Source of the DNA: Echiichthys vipera
Taxonomy: Eukaryota; Chordata; Actinopteri; Perciformes; Trachinidae
DNA: 64,000 bases
NCBI GenBank assembly: GCA_963691815.1
Contig: OY829648.1
Span: forward strand, 30,262,383 to 30,326,382
Reading direction: 5' to 3'
The notes beneath the pieces are model-generated. The model was not told the origin of the DNA. It saw only the letters and a list, made by a program, of their open reading frames with translations, and ran no database searches. The position numbers were made by a program, and so were the translations under genes. Of this stretch, positions 43,576 to 55,556 are shown one piece after another; the stretch's first letter is position 1, and every line of letters begins with the position of its first letter.

Positions 43576-45965
43576 AAAGCAGGTCCTTGTCAGAGGACTG
43601 CAGGGAACGTGACTGAGTGTAGGGGTGGAGGAGATCTGTGAGGTATTGCGGTGGGAGTCCATGGAGAGTTGGCAATGCGTGACTTGACTGGCAACCAGTG
43701 GAGCTGTTGGAGAATGGGAGTGATATGCTGCCAGGGCTTTGTGTGGGTTAAAACCCTGGCAGCTGAGTTCTGAACATACTGCAGTCTGCTAAGGGCCTTG
43801 GTGGGCAGTCCAGACAGGACACCATTGCAGTAGTCCAAACGGGAGGTGATAAAGGCATGGATGGGTGTCTCAGTTACTGAAGGTGTGAGTGAAGGCCGGA
43901 GTCGTGAGATGCTTCTGAGGTGGTAAAAGGCACACTTGGTGACATTGTTGATGTGAGACCGGAAGGAGAGAGTGGAGTCCAGAATAACACCCAGGTTGCA
44001 CACCTCAGTAGATGGGGAAATAGAGCAGCCATCCACAACCAGGGCCAGGTCTACAATTTTCCTGAGCAGTGGTGCAGGGGCCACCACCATGAGCTCTGTC
44101 TTATTACTGTTAAGTTTGAGTAGGTTTGTGGTCATCCAAGATTTGAGTTCCTGCAGACAGTTGACAAGTTGTATGGGTGGGAGATGGGAGGAGGGGTTTG
44201 TGCTGTTATAAAGCTAGGTGTCATCGGCATAGCAGTGGAAGTTGAGTCCATGTTTACGGATAATATGACCCAGGGGTAACATGTAGATGGTGAACAGCAG
44301 AGGACCAAGCATAGAGCCCTGGGGCACGCCATGGTTGGCGGGTGCTGGATTAGAGTTGGAGCCATTGAGGGTGATGAATTGTTTCCGGCCTGCGAGGTAT
44401 GATCGGAACCCGGGCGATGCTGTGCCACTGAGGCCGATGAGCTCAGAGAGGTGACGGAGGAGAAAGGTCAAGGAGGATGAGGATGGTAATGAGGCCATTG
44501 TCGGCAGCAAGCAGGAGGTCATTAGTGATTTTAATGAGAGCGGTCTCAGTGCTATGGTGGGTTCTGAAACCAGATTGGAGAGGTTCAAAGAGCTCATGGT
44601 GGGACATGTGATGATGAAGCTGGGCAGCCACTGCTCTTTCCAGGATATTGCCGATGAAAGGGAGGTTGGAGATCAAGCGATAGTTGTTAGGGTCATCAGG
44701 GTCTGAGCCTGGTTTTTTGAGAGTGGGGATGACTGCTGCCATTTTGAAGCTGGATGGTACCACGCCAGAGGCAAGAGATGCATTTATGATGTTTTCCACT
44801 GGATGACGGAGAATGGGAAGATAGGCCTTGACCAGGGTTGTGGGCATTTGGTCAAGACTGCTGGTTGATGTTTTATCTAAGGTGACCAGTTTTTCTACTT
44901 TGTCGGCATCTACTGGGGAGAAGGCGGACAGGCAGCACCGAGGTGAGCAGGCAGCTGACTGGTGAAGGTTATGCTGGGACAGTGCAATGGGAGAGCCCAA
45001 GAGACTGCAGCTGCCGATGGATGGTGTCCACCTTCTGCTGGAAGAAATCCAGGAACCTGGAGCAGAGGTCAGCTGCATCTGAGGGTTTAGCAGCATCAGG
45101 AGGGTGAAGAAGACGGTTGATGGTGGAGAATAGCAATATGGGCTGTTTTTGTCGGTTACTGATTAATGTGGAGTAATACCGTGTTTTTGCCTGTGAGAGG
45201 GCTTCTTTGTAGTTCGCAACGTGCTCTTTAAATGCTTCAAGATGGACAGTGAGGCCTGATCTTCTGTATCGTCTCTCGGGCCTGCGACCTGTGGTCTTGA
45301 TCCTGCGGAACTCAGGGGTGAACCAGGGGGCGGGACGAGAGAAAAGACACATAGCGTGTGGTGAAAGGAGCTACAAAGTCCAGGCTGAGAGAGAGGGCAT
45401 GGTTGTAATGTTCCACCATGTCATCAACTGTTTGGAAGGGGTGGTGGGTAGCGAGATTGATCGCCAGGGAGTCAGATAGAGTGGTACAAGTATACACCTG
45501 TTTGATGTTCCTGAAGGTGATGGGCCGTTTGGTGCACTGCTTTGGGAGACGCACAGGGACCAGGAATAGGATAGCGTGGTGGTCAGACACAGCCAAGTCA
45601 GTGCACTGCAGGTTGAGGGGGGTTATGCCAGTACAGCACACCAGGTCAAGGGTGTGCCCTTTGTCATGTGTGGGGCCATGCATGTGTTGTGTACAATTGA
45701 AGCAGTCCAGCAGTGATAAAAAAGCCAATCGCAAAAGAGCAATCACTGGAATCCACATGAATGTTAAAATCACCCAGCAGGATAGTAGACGGGGATGTCG
45801 GGCAAACAGTGGCAAGCAGTTCAGTGAACTCTGATAGGAAACAGGCAGAGGCTTTGGGGGGTAGATAAGAACAACCTGTAGCTGTGCAGACCCAAAATGT
45901 CCAACTTTACAGGAGAGAGTAAACATGTTTGCAGCCTGGTACAAAAAACTGTCTCTGTAGCTAAT
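43575..45965 (-). mobile_element. L2-like LINE copy, 5'-truncated and decayed
   Basis: The minus-strand protein order is preserved from mid-endonuclease to the C-terminal tail, with many frameshifts. The 5' part of the endonuclease is missing, and the 3' end stops in telomere-like repeats without a typical L2 tail. Confidence 0.85.
43575..45965 (-). pseudogene. L2-like endonuclease/reverse transcriptase pseudogene
   Basis: Endonuclease remains include HGPTHDKGHTLDLVCCTG and DLAVSDHHAILF (45560-45720), with the GDFN region readable only in a shifted frame near 45770. A linker follows (45352-44969). The reverse transcriptase shows TSSLDQMPTTLVKAYLPILR, LKKPGSDPDDPNNYRLISNL and LQSGFRTHHSTETALI (44560-44880). 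A frameshift comes after ILLDLS, which would begin the catalytic block. HGVPQGSMLGPLLFTIY (44300-44350) and YADDT immediately followed by TAG (44215) come next; the stop replaces what is normally Gln. The tail reads LNSNKTELMVV ... HAFITSRLDYCNGVLSGLPT. A gap of some 20 codons near 43675 removes part of the tail. It is clearly dead. Confidence 0.85.
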
Positions 45966-47916
45966 TTCACCCTTCTTTACAACTGTACAATACGAAGACT
46001 AAAATTTCTGCATAATTAAGGTCTGGCTGATTTGAGTGACACGTGGGTGCTGTCACACAAGACTATAGACTTCATTGGTCTTGCTTCAGCTCTATCCATG
46101 CTCTACCACTGACCATTTTTTGATTAGCTGGGAGTTGTATTAATGCTCTGTGTTTCATGACCAACAGAAATGAATGAAACTGAAGAATCAGCTAATGTTT
46201 TCTCAACAGCTAACGCAAAACTTGTGGCTGCTTGTTTCTTTTGAATTAGCCTCATGCTGAATAAACACGATATCATCATTTCATTGCTTTCTCTCATTTC
46301 ACACTTGCATATACAAACAGATTCAGAGAATAACCCTGCATCTATTCAGTAACCTGTAGTTTTTCTCAATTAACATCTAATATGCAGGCAAAAATAGCCA
46401 CCCTTCCCTGCAATTGTAAAACAAAGAGATGAAAAAAGCATTATAGCATTATGGGATGTATCGTACAATATGAAAGGGCGCTGTCAGCCCATTGTTGTGA
46501 TGTGCACTGATTGAAGTGAAAAGCCCAAGCCATTATTCAAAGCCATCCAGCACTCAATTAACACTCCATTTGCATTATGGCAGAGCTCTACTGCTGCCTC
46601 TTGATTAATATGTCTCCTTCTCCCTTGCCAGTCAATCATGAATCATCCTCCCAGCCACAGGACAGCGCTAAACTCCCTCGCCAGGAGCCAAGGGAAGGTG
46701 GGGGGTCAGGAAATAAGAAGATGTGAAGGAAGAATAGGACTGGAAGTAGAGGAGGAAATTTTACAGTACTGACAGATGGAGATGGTAGAGATTCAACAGA
46801 CGGAAGAGGGTAGGCTGGTAGGAATGATAAAGACATAAGGAAATGATGAAAGAAAGAGAAAGAGTAAAGGACATAATGCAGGGGCCAAGGGAGTTGTATG
46901 AAATGGGAAGGGGAAATGGATGGAGTCTAAAAAGAATAATCACAAGAAATTAAAATCAACAAAAGCTGAAGTGACATTCCTTCGCAGGATGGCAGAGCCT
47001 TCCCTTCAAGATATGGTGGTGATATCATACATAAAGGATCTTGGAAAAAGGAGCCGGCAAACCGGGAACATGCTGGAGGGATTATAAACCGAATCTGGTC
47101 TAGGAAGCGCTGTAGGACATGGCTAAAGAGACGGATGTCAGCTTTGCTTAGCTTGCTGCCACTGCTACTCTAACCAAAAAGACAGCAAGAAACGTATAGA
47201 TTTATTGTTATATAAACCCAATGAGTTACTACCCCAGAATATTTCCAGAAAAGAGTTTTGGTATTCAAAAACATTTTTAAAGCAAGATTACGATGTGATC
47301 AGGACATCTGCGCACGGAAAATATACATTGACTTGACCCTTGAAATGCTTGTTTTTGCCACTCGCAGGATTGTTATCATAAGAGTGTGACTCCATTATGG
47401 AAAGATGGTGAAGTCTCGTTCTGAAATCTCATTTTGAAATCTCACGGTATGTTGCAGGAAGACACCAGAGTAGACCTTCAGAGGGAAAGTTTGTTGTGAA
47501 GCGTAGCTTTGTTTTATCTTAAATATTTTGAAGTTTAAAAAATCACAATGGTACGTGTCTGCACATTTTTTAATTTTGTCAATACTATGTTGAGCTATAC
47601 TACATGCAGTAACCAACGCTACCTTTGGATACAGACAGGTAGTTGTGGCTAGTTGTGCTATAAATGGATCCATCCTACAAACGACATTTTCATCAAGACA
47701 AATACTTTTCCAGACTGGAAACACTTGCTGCAGACAGAGCAGAGGTAGGCTAATGGTATTATCTAAAGTTACTGTGTTGACCTGCATCAGTAGCTACACA
47801 CCAAAGCATGCCAGGATAACGGCAACTTCTCCATCTTTCCATTATCCAGTCAGACACTTATAATAACAATCTGAGCATGCCAGTGGCAAAAGCTTACTGT
47901 GTAAGACAGTTTCATG
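45966..47916. other. Unassigned; octamer ATTTGCAT at 46568
   Basis: Segment 46490-46690 has an octamer (POU-type) site ATTTGCAT at 46568-46575 and few repeats, as in conserved non-coding elements; this is conjecture. The rest is unremarkable. Confidence 0.3.
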
Positions 47917-49003
47917 TCACAGGTCATAAACCATGGCAAGACTGAGCACAGCAACAAGGTAGTCATACTGCATCTGCAAGTTCTTGCCAAGCAAATATTT
48001 CAAAACAGACTGGGGTTTCAAGATGTTCAAGAACGTTGAGGATCGTAGACGCAGTGGCCAGCCAAGGAAACTTTGTGCAGCAGATGAAAAATACAAGTTT
48101 ACTCCCCTTCTGAAGATGTCCAGCAGTGCCATCAGCTCAGAACTGGTAGAAACCAGTGGGACTCAGGTAGACCCATCTATTGTCCTGAGGAGTCTGGCCA
48201 GAAGTGGTGTTCATGGAAGAGTTGCAGCCAAAAAGACAAACCTCCAACATGGAAGCAAGGCCAAGCGACTCAACTATGCACAAAAACATAAAAACTGGGG
48301 TACAGAAAAATGTCAACAGGGTCTCTGGACTGATGACTCAAAATTTGAAATATTTGGCTGTAGTAGAAGGCAGTTTTTTTGCCGAAGGGCTGGAGAGCAG
48401 TACAATAACAAGTGTCTGCAGGCAACAGTGAAGCATGGTGGAGGTTCCTTGCAAGTTTGGGGCTGCATTTCTGCAAATAGATTGGAGATTTGGTCAGGAT
48501 TGATGGTATCCTCAATGCAGTGAAATACAGGCAGATACTTATCCATCATGCAATACCATCAGGGAGGCTCCAAACATACAGCCAAAATCATTAAGACCTA
48601 TCTTCAGCGTAAAGAAGAACCAGCAGTCCTGGAAATGATGGTATGACCCCAAAGAGTGATGATCTCAACATCATTGAGTCTTTCTGTGATTACATGAAAA
48701 GACAGAAGGATTTAGAGGAATCCTACATCCACAGAAGATCTGTGGTTAGTTTTCCAAGATGTTTGGAACAATCTACGAGCTGAGTTCCTTCAAAATCTGT
48801 GCAAGTGAACCTAGAAGAATTGATTCTGTTTTGAAGGCAAAGGGTGATCACACCAAATACTGATTTGATTAAGATATTTCTTCTGTTCAGTCACTGCATG
48901 TTGATAATTGATGAAAATAAACTATAAACACTTCCATTTTTGAAAGCACACTTAGTTTACAGCATTGTTTCACACCTGCCTAAAACTTTTGCACAGTACT
49001 GTA
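47917..49003 (+). mobile_element. Tc1-like element, family 2, 5' end missing
   Basis: The coding relic starts near 47932 (ACCATGGCAAGACTGAGCAC) and the 3' end is CCTGCCTAAAACTTTTGCAC with AGTACTGTA at 48970-49003. The matching left inverted repeat is not present upstream, so the copy is truncated there. Confidence 0.8.
47932..48872 (+). pseudogene. Tc1-like transposase pseudogene, family 2
   Basis: The HTH region is shortened (FKTDWGFKMFKNVEDRRRSG) because about ten codons are lost after AAGATGTTCAAG. The middle is well preserved: RSLARSGVHGRVAAKKTN, LNYAQKHKNW, then LWTDDSKFEIFG with the first catalytic Asp. GEQYNNKCLQATVKHGGGSL and QVWGCIS follow. After 48519 the frame is lost. At 48562-48575 a deletion removes the segment that should hold the second Asp (QQDND region), and the sequence resumes at the PKHTAK equivalent. 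DLNIIES with the third acidic residue survives out of frame near 48665. It is not functional. Confidence 0.85.
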
Positions 49004-49746
49004 TATTGTCAGTGTTCAGGTGCCTAGTCTGATAACATTGTAGCCCAGTTCACAGAGGCCATGCTGCCGCACTCAAATTCAATACTGGACCTTTTTTTTT
49101 TTTTAAAGTTTTGCTAGTCACTTACACAGAAATACATAAGGAAATAGGGTCGAGGTTGAAAACTACTGAAATTCCCATTTAAGGAACTCTGACTTCAACA
49201 CAACTACATCCAAGAAGAATCAGAGGGAAGATCCAACTGGCATCACAATGTACTCACTGACAGAGCTAGAATCTGCCATCGCTAAAAAATTCCATCTGTA
49301 CGGAAGGTGCCACTTTCTCTAAAGCATCATGCAGAAAGTGATGAGCACATCTCCAGCAGGAAAAGAGACATTGGCAAATGAAGAAAGAATGGTGAAGAGA
49401 TGGCAGTGTCTTAGAAAAGGGATAGAGAGAGGCATGCATGAGTGAATGACGAAAGATAAAGATTAATGGGTTTCATGGAAGATATATAGGAAAGAAGGGG
49501 GCTGTGGAGGTGAAGGGATGCAGCTATAAAAGAGTCAACAAGTGACAACAGAAGGGAGGAAGGAGGAGAAATGTGTTCGACAAGATCCTCCCTTTTGCAT
49601 TTAAAGGTCTGGAGGAATAATGAGCCATAATTTTGTAATAACAGCTGCATTATCCTTGGGAGAGAAGAGGAAGGACGGATGGAATAGAAAGAGAATACAA
49701 GCCCAACTTGTATCAGGTCAGGTTCAAGATTTTTTCCATCCACATA
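49004..49746. other. Unassigned interval
   Basis: No repeat or coding feature is supported; purine-rich stretches explain the minus-strand open frame at 49411-49743. Confidence 0.4.
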
Positions 49747-50029
49747 CAGTGAAGACCATGATTAGAGAACAAATTATAAATACTTGATTTATTCTGAAAT
49801 ACAGTTTAATGTCCAGAATTTGATAGAATATCTGCCGTTTCTATACCACTGCTGTACTAGCATGTTTTTTAAGTAGTCAAGGCACGTCAACAAAAACCTT
49901 TATTTTGTGAAAACACAGTGAGCCAAATTAGAGAACAGTAACCATTGTTTCAGAAGAGAATATTTCAACAATGTTTTCTTAGGGCTATGGGATTTTAAGG
50001 ATTAAAAAATGAATAGGAAGTGTGGAGGC

Positions 50030-50864
50030 CCTTGCTTTGAATGACTTCAGCACATCTGCGCCCACAGGACATCACTAGTTTCTCACACTGCTCTGGTTTG
50101 ATCTTGGTCCATCCTTCTTGCAGTCTCTTCCACAGTTCTGTCACTGTAGTGGGTTTCTTAGACATTACTTTGTTGCCAAGGATTTTCCAGAGATTCTCTA
50201 TTGGGTTTAGATCTGGACTCTTCTGGACATTTCATTGTTTCTATATTCTGAGCTTCAAGAAACTGCATCACATGTTTTGCAGTGTGACAGGGGGCATTGT
50301 CTTGCATGAAAATTGCAGATTGATTGGGAGACAATTGCAGTGAAGGTATTGAGTGTTGCTGAAGGAGGTTCACATTAACAATCGCATTCACCCTGTCAGA
50401 TAGCTGTACAAGAGGCCCAACTCCTGCTGCAGAAAACATCCCCCAAACCATGACACTTCCTCCTCCAAATATAACTGTCTTCTTTACACACTTTGGGTTC
50501 AGTCTTTCCCCAGTCCCAACATAATGTTTCCCATCAGACCCAAATAAATTGAATGTATTCTCATTACAGTAGTACACTCTGGACCAGTTCTCCTCTGTCC
50601 ACACAACATGCTCCTCAGCAAAGGCAAGTTTAGCCTATTTATTCTTTCTGCTGATGAGATGTTTGGTCTTTGCAGAGTGGGCTTTCAGTCCAAATTGTCT
50701 TAAATGACGAGGCACTGTGTGAGGAAACAGATCCTTGCCCTGTTCAGCACTGAACTGGAGACGAACTCCAACTACAGTGTTAAACCAATTCCCCATAGAG
50801 TCTTTGAATAATCCTGTTCTCATGTGCACTTGTTTTACATGGATGACCGGCCTTTTTGAGGGAC
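50030..50864 (-). pseudogene. Tc1-like transposase pseudogene, family 1
   Basis: From 50860 downward the frame reads VIHVKQVHMRTGLFKDSMGN, then FNTVVGVRLQFSAEQGKDLF and FGLKAHSAKTKHLISRKNK, where a stop occurs at 50635. The next frame (50604-50158) carries the catalytic core: VWGMFSAAGVGPLVQLSDRV and SAIFMQDNAPCHTAKHVMQF with the second Asp. It then shifts before the NP-EN-W motif, which is only readable out of frame near 50190-50215. The helix-turn-helix N terminus is cut off at 50865. The same family left the deleted copy at 1256-1902. Confidence 0.85.
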
Positions 50865-50940
50865 TTAACCCTAGAACACTATCGCTCAAATTCAAATCAC
50901 CATCATTAACGCCGGGTGATTTTTAATTTTAATTTGAGAA
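50865..50940 (-). mobile_element. piggyBac-like terminus at TTAA
   Basis: TTAA (50865-50868) is followed by CCCTAGAACACT (50869-50880), the form of piggyBac ends, exactly where the Tc1 transposase is interrupted. The opposite end (AGTGTTCTAGGG-TTAA) was not found before 52074, so the element is incomplete or this is a chance match. Confidence 0.45.
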
Positions 50941-51170
50941 CAAAAAATTCCTAAAAAAAATAATGAAGATGGAAACTTGGTTTTTGGCCCACCCATTCCT
51001 GGGGTCCGTTTCACAAAGCAGGTTCAACAAACTCTGAGTCTAACCCTGAACTCTGAGTTGATCTACTCTGAGATAGGAAACTCTGAGTTTTCGGTTTCAG
51101 AACAGCTGATTTGAGTTAGTTTGATCAACTAGGAGTAGTTTTACCTGGAGTTAAGCGCGTGCACCACAAG

Positions 51171-51178
51171 TATAAAAA
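51171..51178 (+). promoter_or_regulatory. TATA-box-like site before the Harbinger ORF
   Basis: TATAAAAA starts 44 bases before the ATG at 51215, compatible with a promoter for the element's SANT protein. Confidence 0.4.
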
Positions 51179-51214
51179 GACAGCATCAATGGAGCCCTGA
51201 TTCGACGAGTCACC

Positions 51215-51361
51215 ATGGCAACGGGCAAGGGAAGGGCTACGCTACCACTGGAATTGGAAATATTAATGCGCTCATACAGTGCGTTTGAGCACGTTTTTTG
51301 TAAGTGTAACACCGCTGCAGCAGCAAAAGAGAGGGAGACGCGGAGGAGAACATTGCAGTAA
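51215..51361 (+). pseudogene. Truncated Myb/SANT-like protein of Harbinger
   Basis: ATG in excellent context (CACCATGG) opens a 48-residue frame: MATGKGRATLPLELEILMRS, then YSAFEHVFCKCNTAAAAKER, then a basic tail and TAA. This is the start of the Harbinger-type SANT/NAIF1-like DNA-binding protein (LE-LMR-Y--FE--F-K--NTAAAAKER). The remaining domain, including the expected W-KI--RVN segment, is gone, which fits an internally deleted non-autonomous copy. Confidence 0.65.
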
Positions 51362-52076
51362 TGCTGCACCTTCATCCACGGGATCATTATCAAAAGGACA
51401 TGCCATGGTAGTGAAAATAGTCGCTACCTAATATAACTTCTAATGTAGGCCTACTGACTGATTTTTGATACTGAATGATTTTCTCAGAAAACAGACGGAA
51501 CTATAGCAGAACTATAGTACGTCAAAACTGGCCAGCTGACTGAATGAATGAGGAAATCAAATACCGTGTGTGGCTGAAAGAGGGCGGAGACCAAGTTAGG
51601 TTCAGAGAGCATGTTACCATGGTAACTGACCGAGAGTTTAACTTACCTCTCTCTGTGAAACAGGCTAGTGTTACCCCTCTTTCTCTGGTTTGAGTTACCT
51701 CACTTTGTGAAACGGAAAACTCAGAGTTTTCCTCATTTCAGGGTTAACAGACTTTTCACTAAACCTGCTTTGTGAAACTGACCCCTGGTGGAGGCTCAGT
51801 GTCCTTTACACACAAATGACACTTTCCCGAGGTAGAATCCACCCAAAACCTACTTTACCTTCTCTCACTAATGCTGCATGAAAATCACCAAAACAGGTGC
51901 CTGTAGGAAAAAGTTTTTGTTTTTTTCACAAAATAAAGGTGAAAATAAAGGTTTTTCTTACAGTGCATTGGTTATTTAAAAAATAATTAATAACCAATTA
52001 TGATCAATCAAAAATAACAATATTTCAGAATAATCAAGTATTAATAGCTTGTTCTCTAATTTTGATCTCCAGTGTA

Positions 52077-54107
52077 GACACATTTCGGCTTACAGATACA
52101 CGGCAACACGAAAAAACCAGGCTGCAATGATATCATTCAGCACTCTTTCTTTCTACTTAAGTATAAGTAAGGAAAGGAAAAGCAATGTTCCTGGTATAAG
52201 GTCTTTCAGCTCTTCAAATATGACAAAAAGAACTCAAGAATACTGCCAGCACATGCCAGTGCTATGCCCCCATGTGTATACAATTGCAATGGCCTAATAT
52301 CACACTACCCTTGCTTGATTCACCATTACAAAACCATTTAGAACTCCTGTGGTGACTAAATATTCGGGAAATATTCATTTGGTGCTTCAATTATGTTGTG
52401 CAAAGGTGTACATACAAATGAGCAGAGGGGAATCTTGCCAATTAGTAAGCAAAGAGACAAAATTACATTACCAATTAAATGCAGTGATCTAGCTTTTCTC
52501 CTCTTTTTTTTCTTTTTGGTGTTGGTGGGCTGAGGACACTCCTACACAAGTTGGAAAGGTGTCAATTGCTGTTCCACTTTCCACTAACGTGACTAATTAA
52601 TGACAATTCAAATTATGCAGTGCTGTCATATATACAGATAAATGGTATGAGATCTAATGATTCATAAACTGATCAGTTCAAATAAGTAATCCACTGTGAA
52701 ATACTGGCTTTTTAAGTTAAATACTAATTTTAGCTACAGCCTCTTATATATCCCCTTCAGAAAAGCCCCATGTTTTCACACATGACTTTTTTCCTCAGGG
52801 CTACATTGCAAATCTAGCTGGCTGGCCAAAATAACTAATTATAAACTAATCTACTGACCTACTCAGTGATAGGACTGATTGACCAAATTGATTTATTTCT
52901 AAGTGTTGAAATGCATGTGTGCATCCTCTTTAGGCTCTCTCTCAAGAAGTTAAAAGCATTAAGAATTCCAAAATTATCAGTGATAGGGTTGAAATGTATG
53001 TTGCTTCAGACTAAAGTAATCAAAAAATGGTAGTCGACTTAGGTACAGTAAGCAGTGCAGTTTGTGAACAGTAAAGCCATCACCACTATGTGTCCTCTTT
53101 TTTTTTAGTAGATTACTGTGGAATGGCCTGGCTCCAAATGCTACAGCAGTGTAACTAAATATTGTTAGACTACACTTCTCATGACAAGCCAGAACGTAAA
53201 AGACCATATAGAGGTTGACAAGCCTCAATAAATGCTTAGTACTGACAGTATAGTAGGTAGAATTAAAGGTTAAAAAAGGAAAAATACTTATTAAAGGCTA
53301 TATTTAAAAAAACAAAAAAAAAACAATACACCCACGGGCATTTAAAAGGGTACAGAATGAAAGTATTGCTTTTACATGAAAAAAATTCTATAGAGTCTGA
53401 ATTACTATTTTAAATTTTTTTTTTTGATGGGTTTGACAATGACTTTCTGTCACGTTCTGTTTACATTGTACCAGCAAATAGTGTTGGGGATTACTGGTTG
53501 CCATGGTTGTCTGTTAATTAGTCCAAATTAGTCGTTACCCTGTACGATTCATCTATTGACATGGAGCAGGCTGATCGCTTGAAGCACCCTGCAAAGAACC
53601 AGGCAACCCAACTGCTGGAATTATTTTTTGTTGTTGCAACTACAATCTTGAGACACTAGATGGCGTTGTTCTGATCATTCTCCATATTCAACCTTCTTAA
53701 GTAACTGTACTGAAAGCCACCTTCACACCTGTTCATCACATCATCCAAATAACAAACGAAAAAATAATAACTTTGCCCCAGTATATGAAATTAATCGCTA
53801 ACTACGAAAAAATACAGTCCGGTTGATAACCCCCTACCCCCTTGGTGCCTTTCTATTATAAGCATATTTCAGTGACAATAAATTATCACACAGCTTCTAC
53901 ATCTTGTTAACACTTCAATTGCTCAGTTCATTTTATGGAAATTATGAGCAACTTCTCCTCCTGCCTATTTGGTGGTTGTAAACACCATCGGTCATGGGTC
54001 AAACATGGGTCTATTCCTCAATTAATCATATTCCTTGAGTCTGGTATTGTCAATCAAATTCACATCAAATTTTTCATAAAAAATGTATCCAAGTTGTGAA
54101 TGTTGCC
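52077..54107. other. Unassigned; CTCF-core-like site at 53653-53666
   Basis: ACACTAGATGGCGT fits CCASYAGRKGGCRS at 12 of 14 positions. There is a T run near 53415. No gene was found. Confidence 0.35.
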
Positions 54108-54300
54108 CATTGATTCAAGATTCATTTTATTTGTCATATGCACAAATATTACAGCGGCAGTCGTTGGCAATTCAATTCTGGAGTCTCATGCTCCTTTAAC
54201 AATGCAAAATAAGAGAAAAGGTATGAGAAAAACACAACTAAAGAGAGCAACCTAAGACCTATATAAACCCAAAAGTAGTGCAAAGACATGGTTCACATGG
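54108..54300 (-). repeat. LINE 3' tail fragment
   Basis: On the minus strand GCATATGACAAATAAAATGA leads to a short TTGAATC tail, like the ends of Rex1/L2-class elements in fish. Confidence 0.5.
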
Positions 54301-54439
54301 AAATTTAAGTGAAGAGAAGAGAGAGAGAGAGAACGTCTGAATAGAAGTGGAGCATTCTCCAACTCAGTATCCTATAAAAATACTGTCTGCCCCTGGTCAT
54401 TTAAATTAATTATATCAAAAGTTAACAGTATAGGCATTA

Positions 54440-55352
54440 AAATGTGGACTTTTAAACATCAGATCTCTGCCTTCTAAAGCTGTATTAGTAAATGATCTGA
54501 TATCAGATAAACATATTGATTTACTCTGTCTGACTGAAACCTGGCTGTGTCCTGAAGAATATGTTAGCCTAAATGAATCCACTCCTCCCAGTCATATTAA
54601 TACTCATATTCCTTGAGGCAGTGGCTGAGGAGGAGGCGTTGCAGCTATTTATGACTCAGGCCTATTAATCAACCCTAAACCTAAACTAAATTATAATTCA
54701 TTTGAAAGTCTTGTTCTTAGTCTTTTACATTCAACCTGGAAAACTATGCAGCCAATTATACTTTTTATAGTGTACCATGCTCCTGGTCAGTACTCTAAAT
54801 TTCTATCTGAATTCTCAGAGTTTCTGTCAAATTTAGTCCTTAAATCTGACAAAGTAATCATTGTAGGAGATTTTAATATTCACATGGACGTTGATGATAA
54901 TAGCCTTAGTATTGCATTCATCACTCTGTTAGATTTGATTGGTTTTAGTCAGAGTGTACATAAACCTACTCACTGTTTTAACCACAACCCCGACCTTGTT
55001 TTGGCTTATGGTGTGGAAGAATCCTATTTTATCAGAACATTATTTAATAACTTCTGAATTCATATTACAGGACTACTCACCTCCGGGCAAAAGTTTCTAC
55101 ACTAGATGTTTATCTGATAGTGCTGTAAGTAAATTTAAGGAAACGTACTAACGTTAGTTTTTCTGAAATTGATCATCTTGTTGACAATGTTGCATGATCA
55201 CTACAACACTCATCAGCCCTGTGGTATAACTCACAAACCTGTAAGTAAAACAAGTATGGAGAAATCTGGGGGAAAAAAGTGGTGTTCCACCAATTTGGAA
55301 GAATCTCACTTAGTTTGGCAAGAAAGTCTTAAAACGTAAAGAAAGGCTTTAT
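54440..55352 (+). pseudogene. L2-like LINE, endonuclease domain relic
   Basis: In one frame, LNIRSLPSKA and LCLTETWL (N and E of the APE active site) are followed by two stops in a Gly-rich loop (GSG-GGGVAAIYDSG). Then LFIVYHAPG and KVIIVGDFNIHMD (54860-54893) with the catalytic D and N are seen, then SVHKPTHCFNHNPDLVLAYG. A shift near 55020 moves the end to another frame, where SDH appears as SEH (LSEHYLITSEF). The reverse transcriptase is absent; sequence becomes unreadable after 55200 and meets a MITE near 55355. Non-functional. Confidence 0.8.
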
Positions 55353-55364
55353 TCGGACATCACT

Positions 55365-55556
55365 AACTCCATATGAGGCTTCATGAAGCATTTTTTGTTG
55401 TTGTTTGAGTCCACTAGATGGAGCTCTCTGTTCAAAAAAGCGTTGAAAGCACACTGAATCACCATTCATTGAGCCTTTCCCTTAAACCAAGAGCTCCGTC
55501 TAGTGGACTCAACAAATACAACTAATGCTTCATGAAGATTCATTTGGACATCACTA
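55365..55556 (-). mobile_element. hAT-type MITE, copy C (left end damaged)
   Basis: The right end TTTGGACATCACTA is intact and internal words match copy A (same orientation): CCACTAGATGGAGC, CACTGAATCACCATTCATTG, CTAGTGGACTC. The left end is altered. A GGACATCACTAAC word is present at both ends (55354-55366 and 55547-55559), possibly from an earlier rearrangement. Confidence 0.85.

Larger units (their letters stand above)
51001..51785. mobile_element. PIF/Harbinger non-autonomous element
   Basis: Terminal repeats at 51001-51024 and 51762-51785 agree at 23 of 24 positions (GGGGTC-GTTTCACAAAGC...). Subterminal AACTCTGAGTT and its inverted copies recur near both ends. The left flank is CCT and the right flank TGG, so no 3-bp duplication is obvious. 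It carries a short SANT-type ORF. It is nested in the Tc1/piggyBac-like composite. Confidence 0.75.
49747..52074 (-). mobile_element. Composite Tc1-like element, family 1, split by nested insertions
   Basis: The inverted ends CAGTG-AGA-CA-GATTAGAGAAC (left, 49747-49800) and its inverted partner (52020-52074) are flanked by TA (49745-49746 and 52075-52076). The total of 2328 bases is longer than the usual 1.6 kb for Tc1. The excess lies between the transposase (up to 50864) and the right end, and contains a piggyBac-like terminus and a Harbinger element. Confidence 0.8.

Noticed and set aside
47395..47787. 130-codon minus-strand frame
   Set aside because: No motif, and codon pattern unlike coding sequence.
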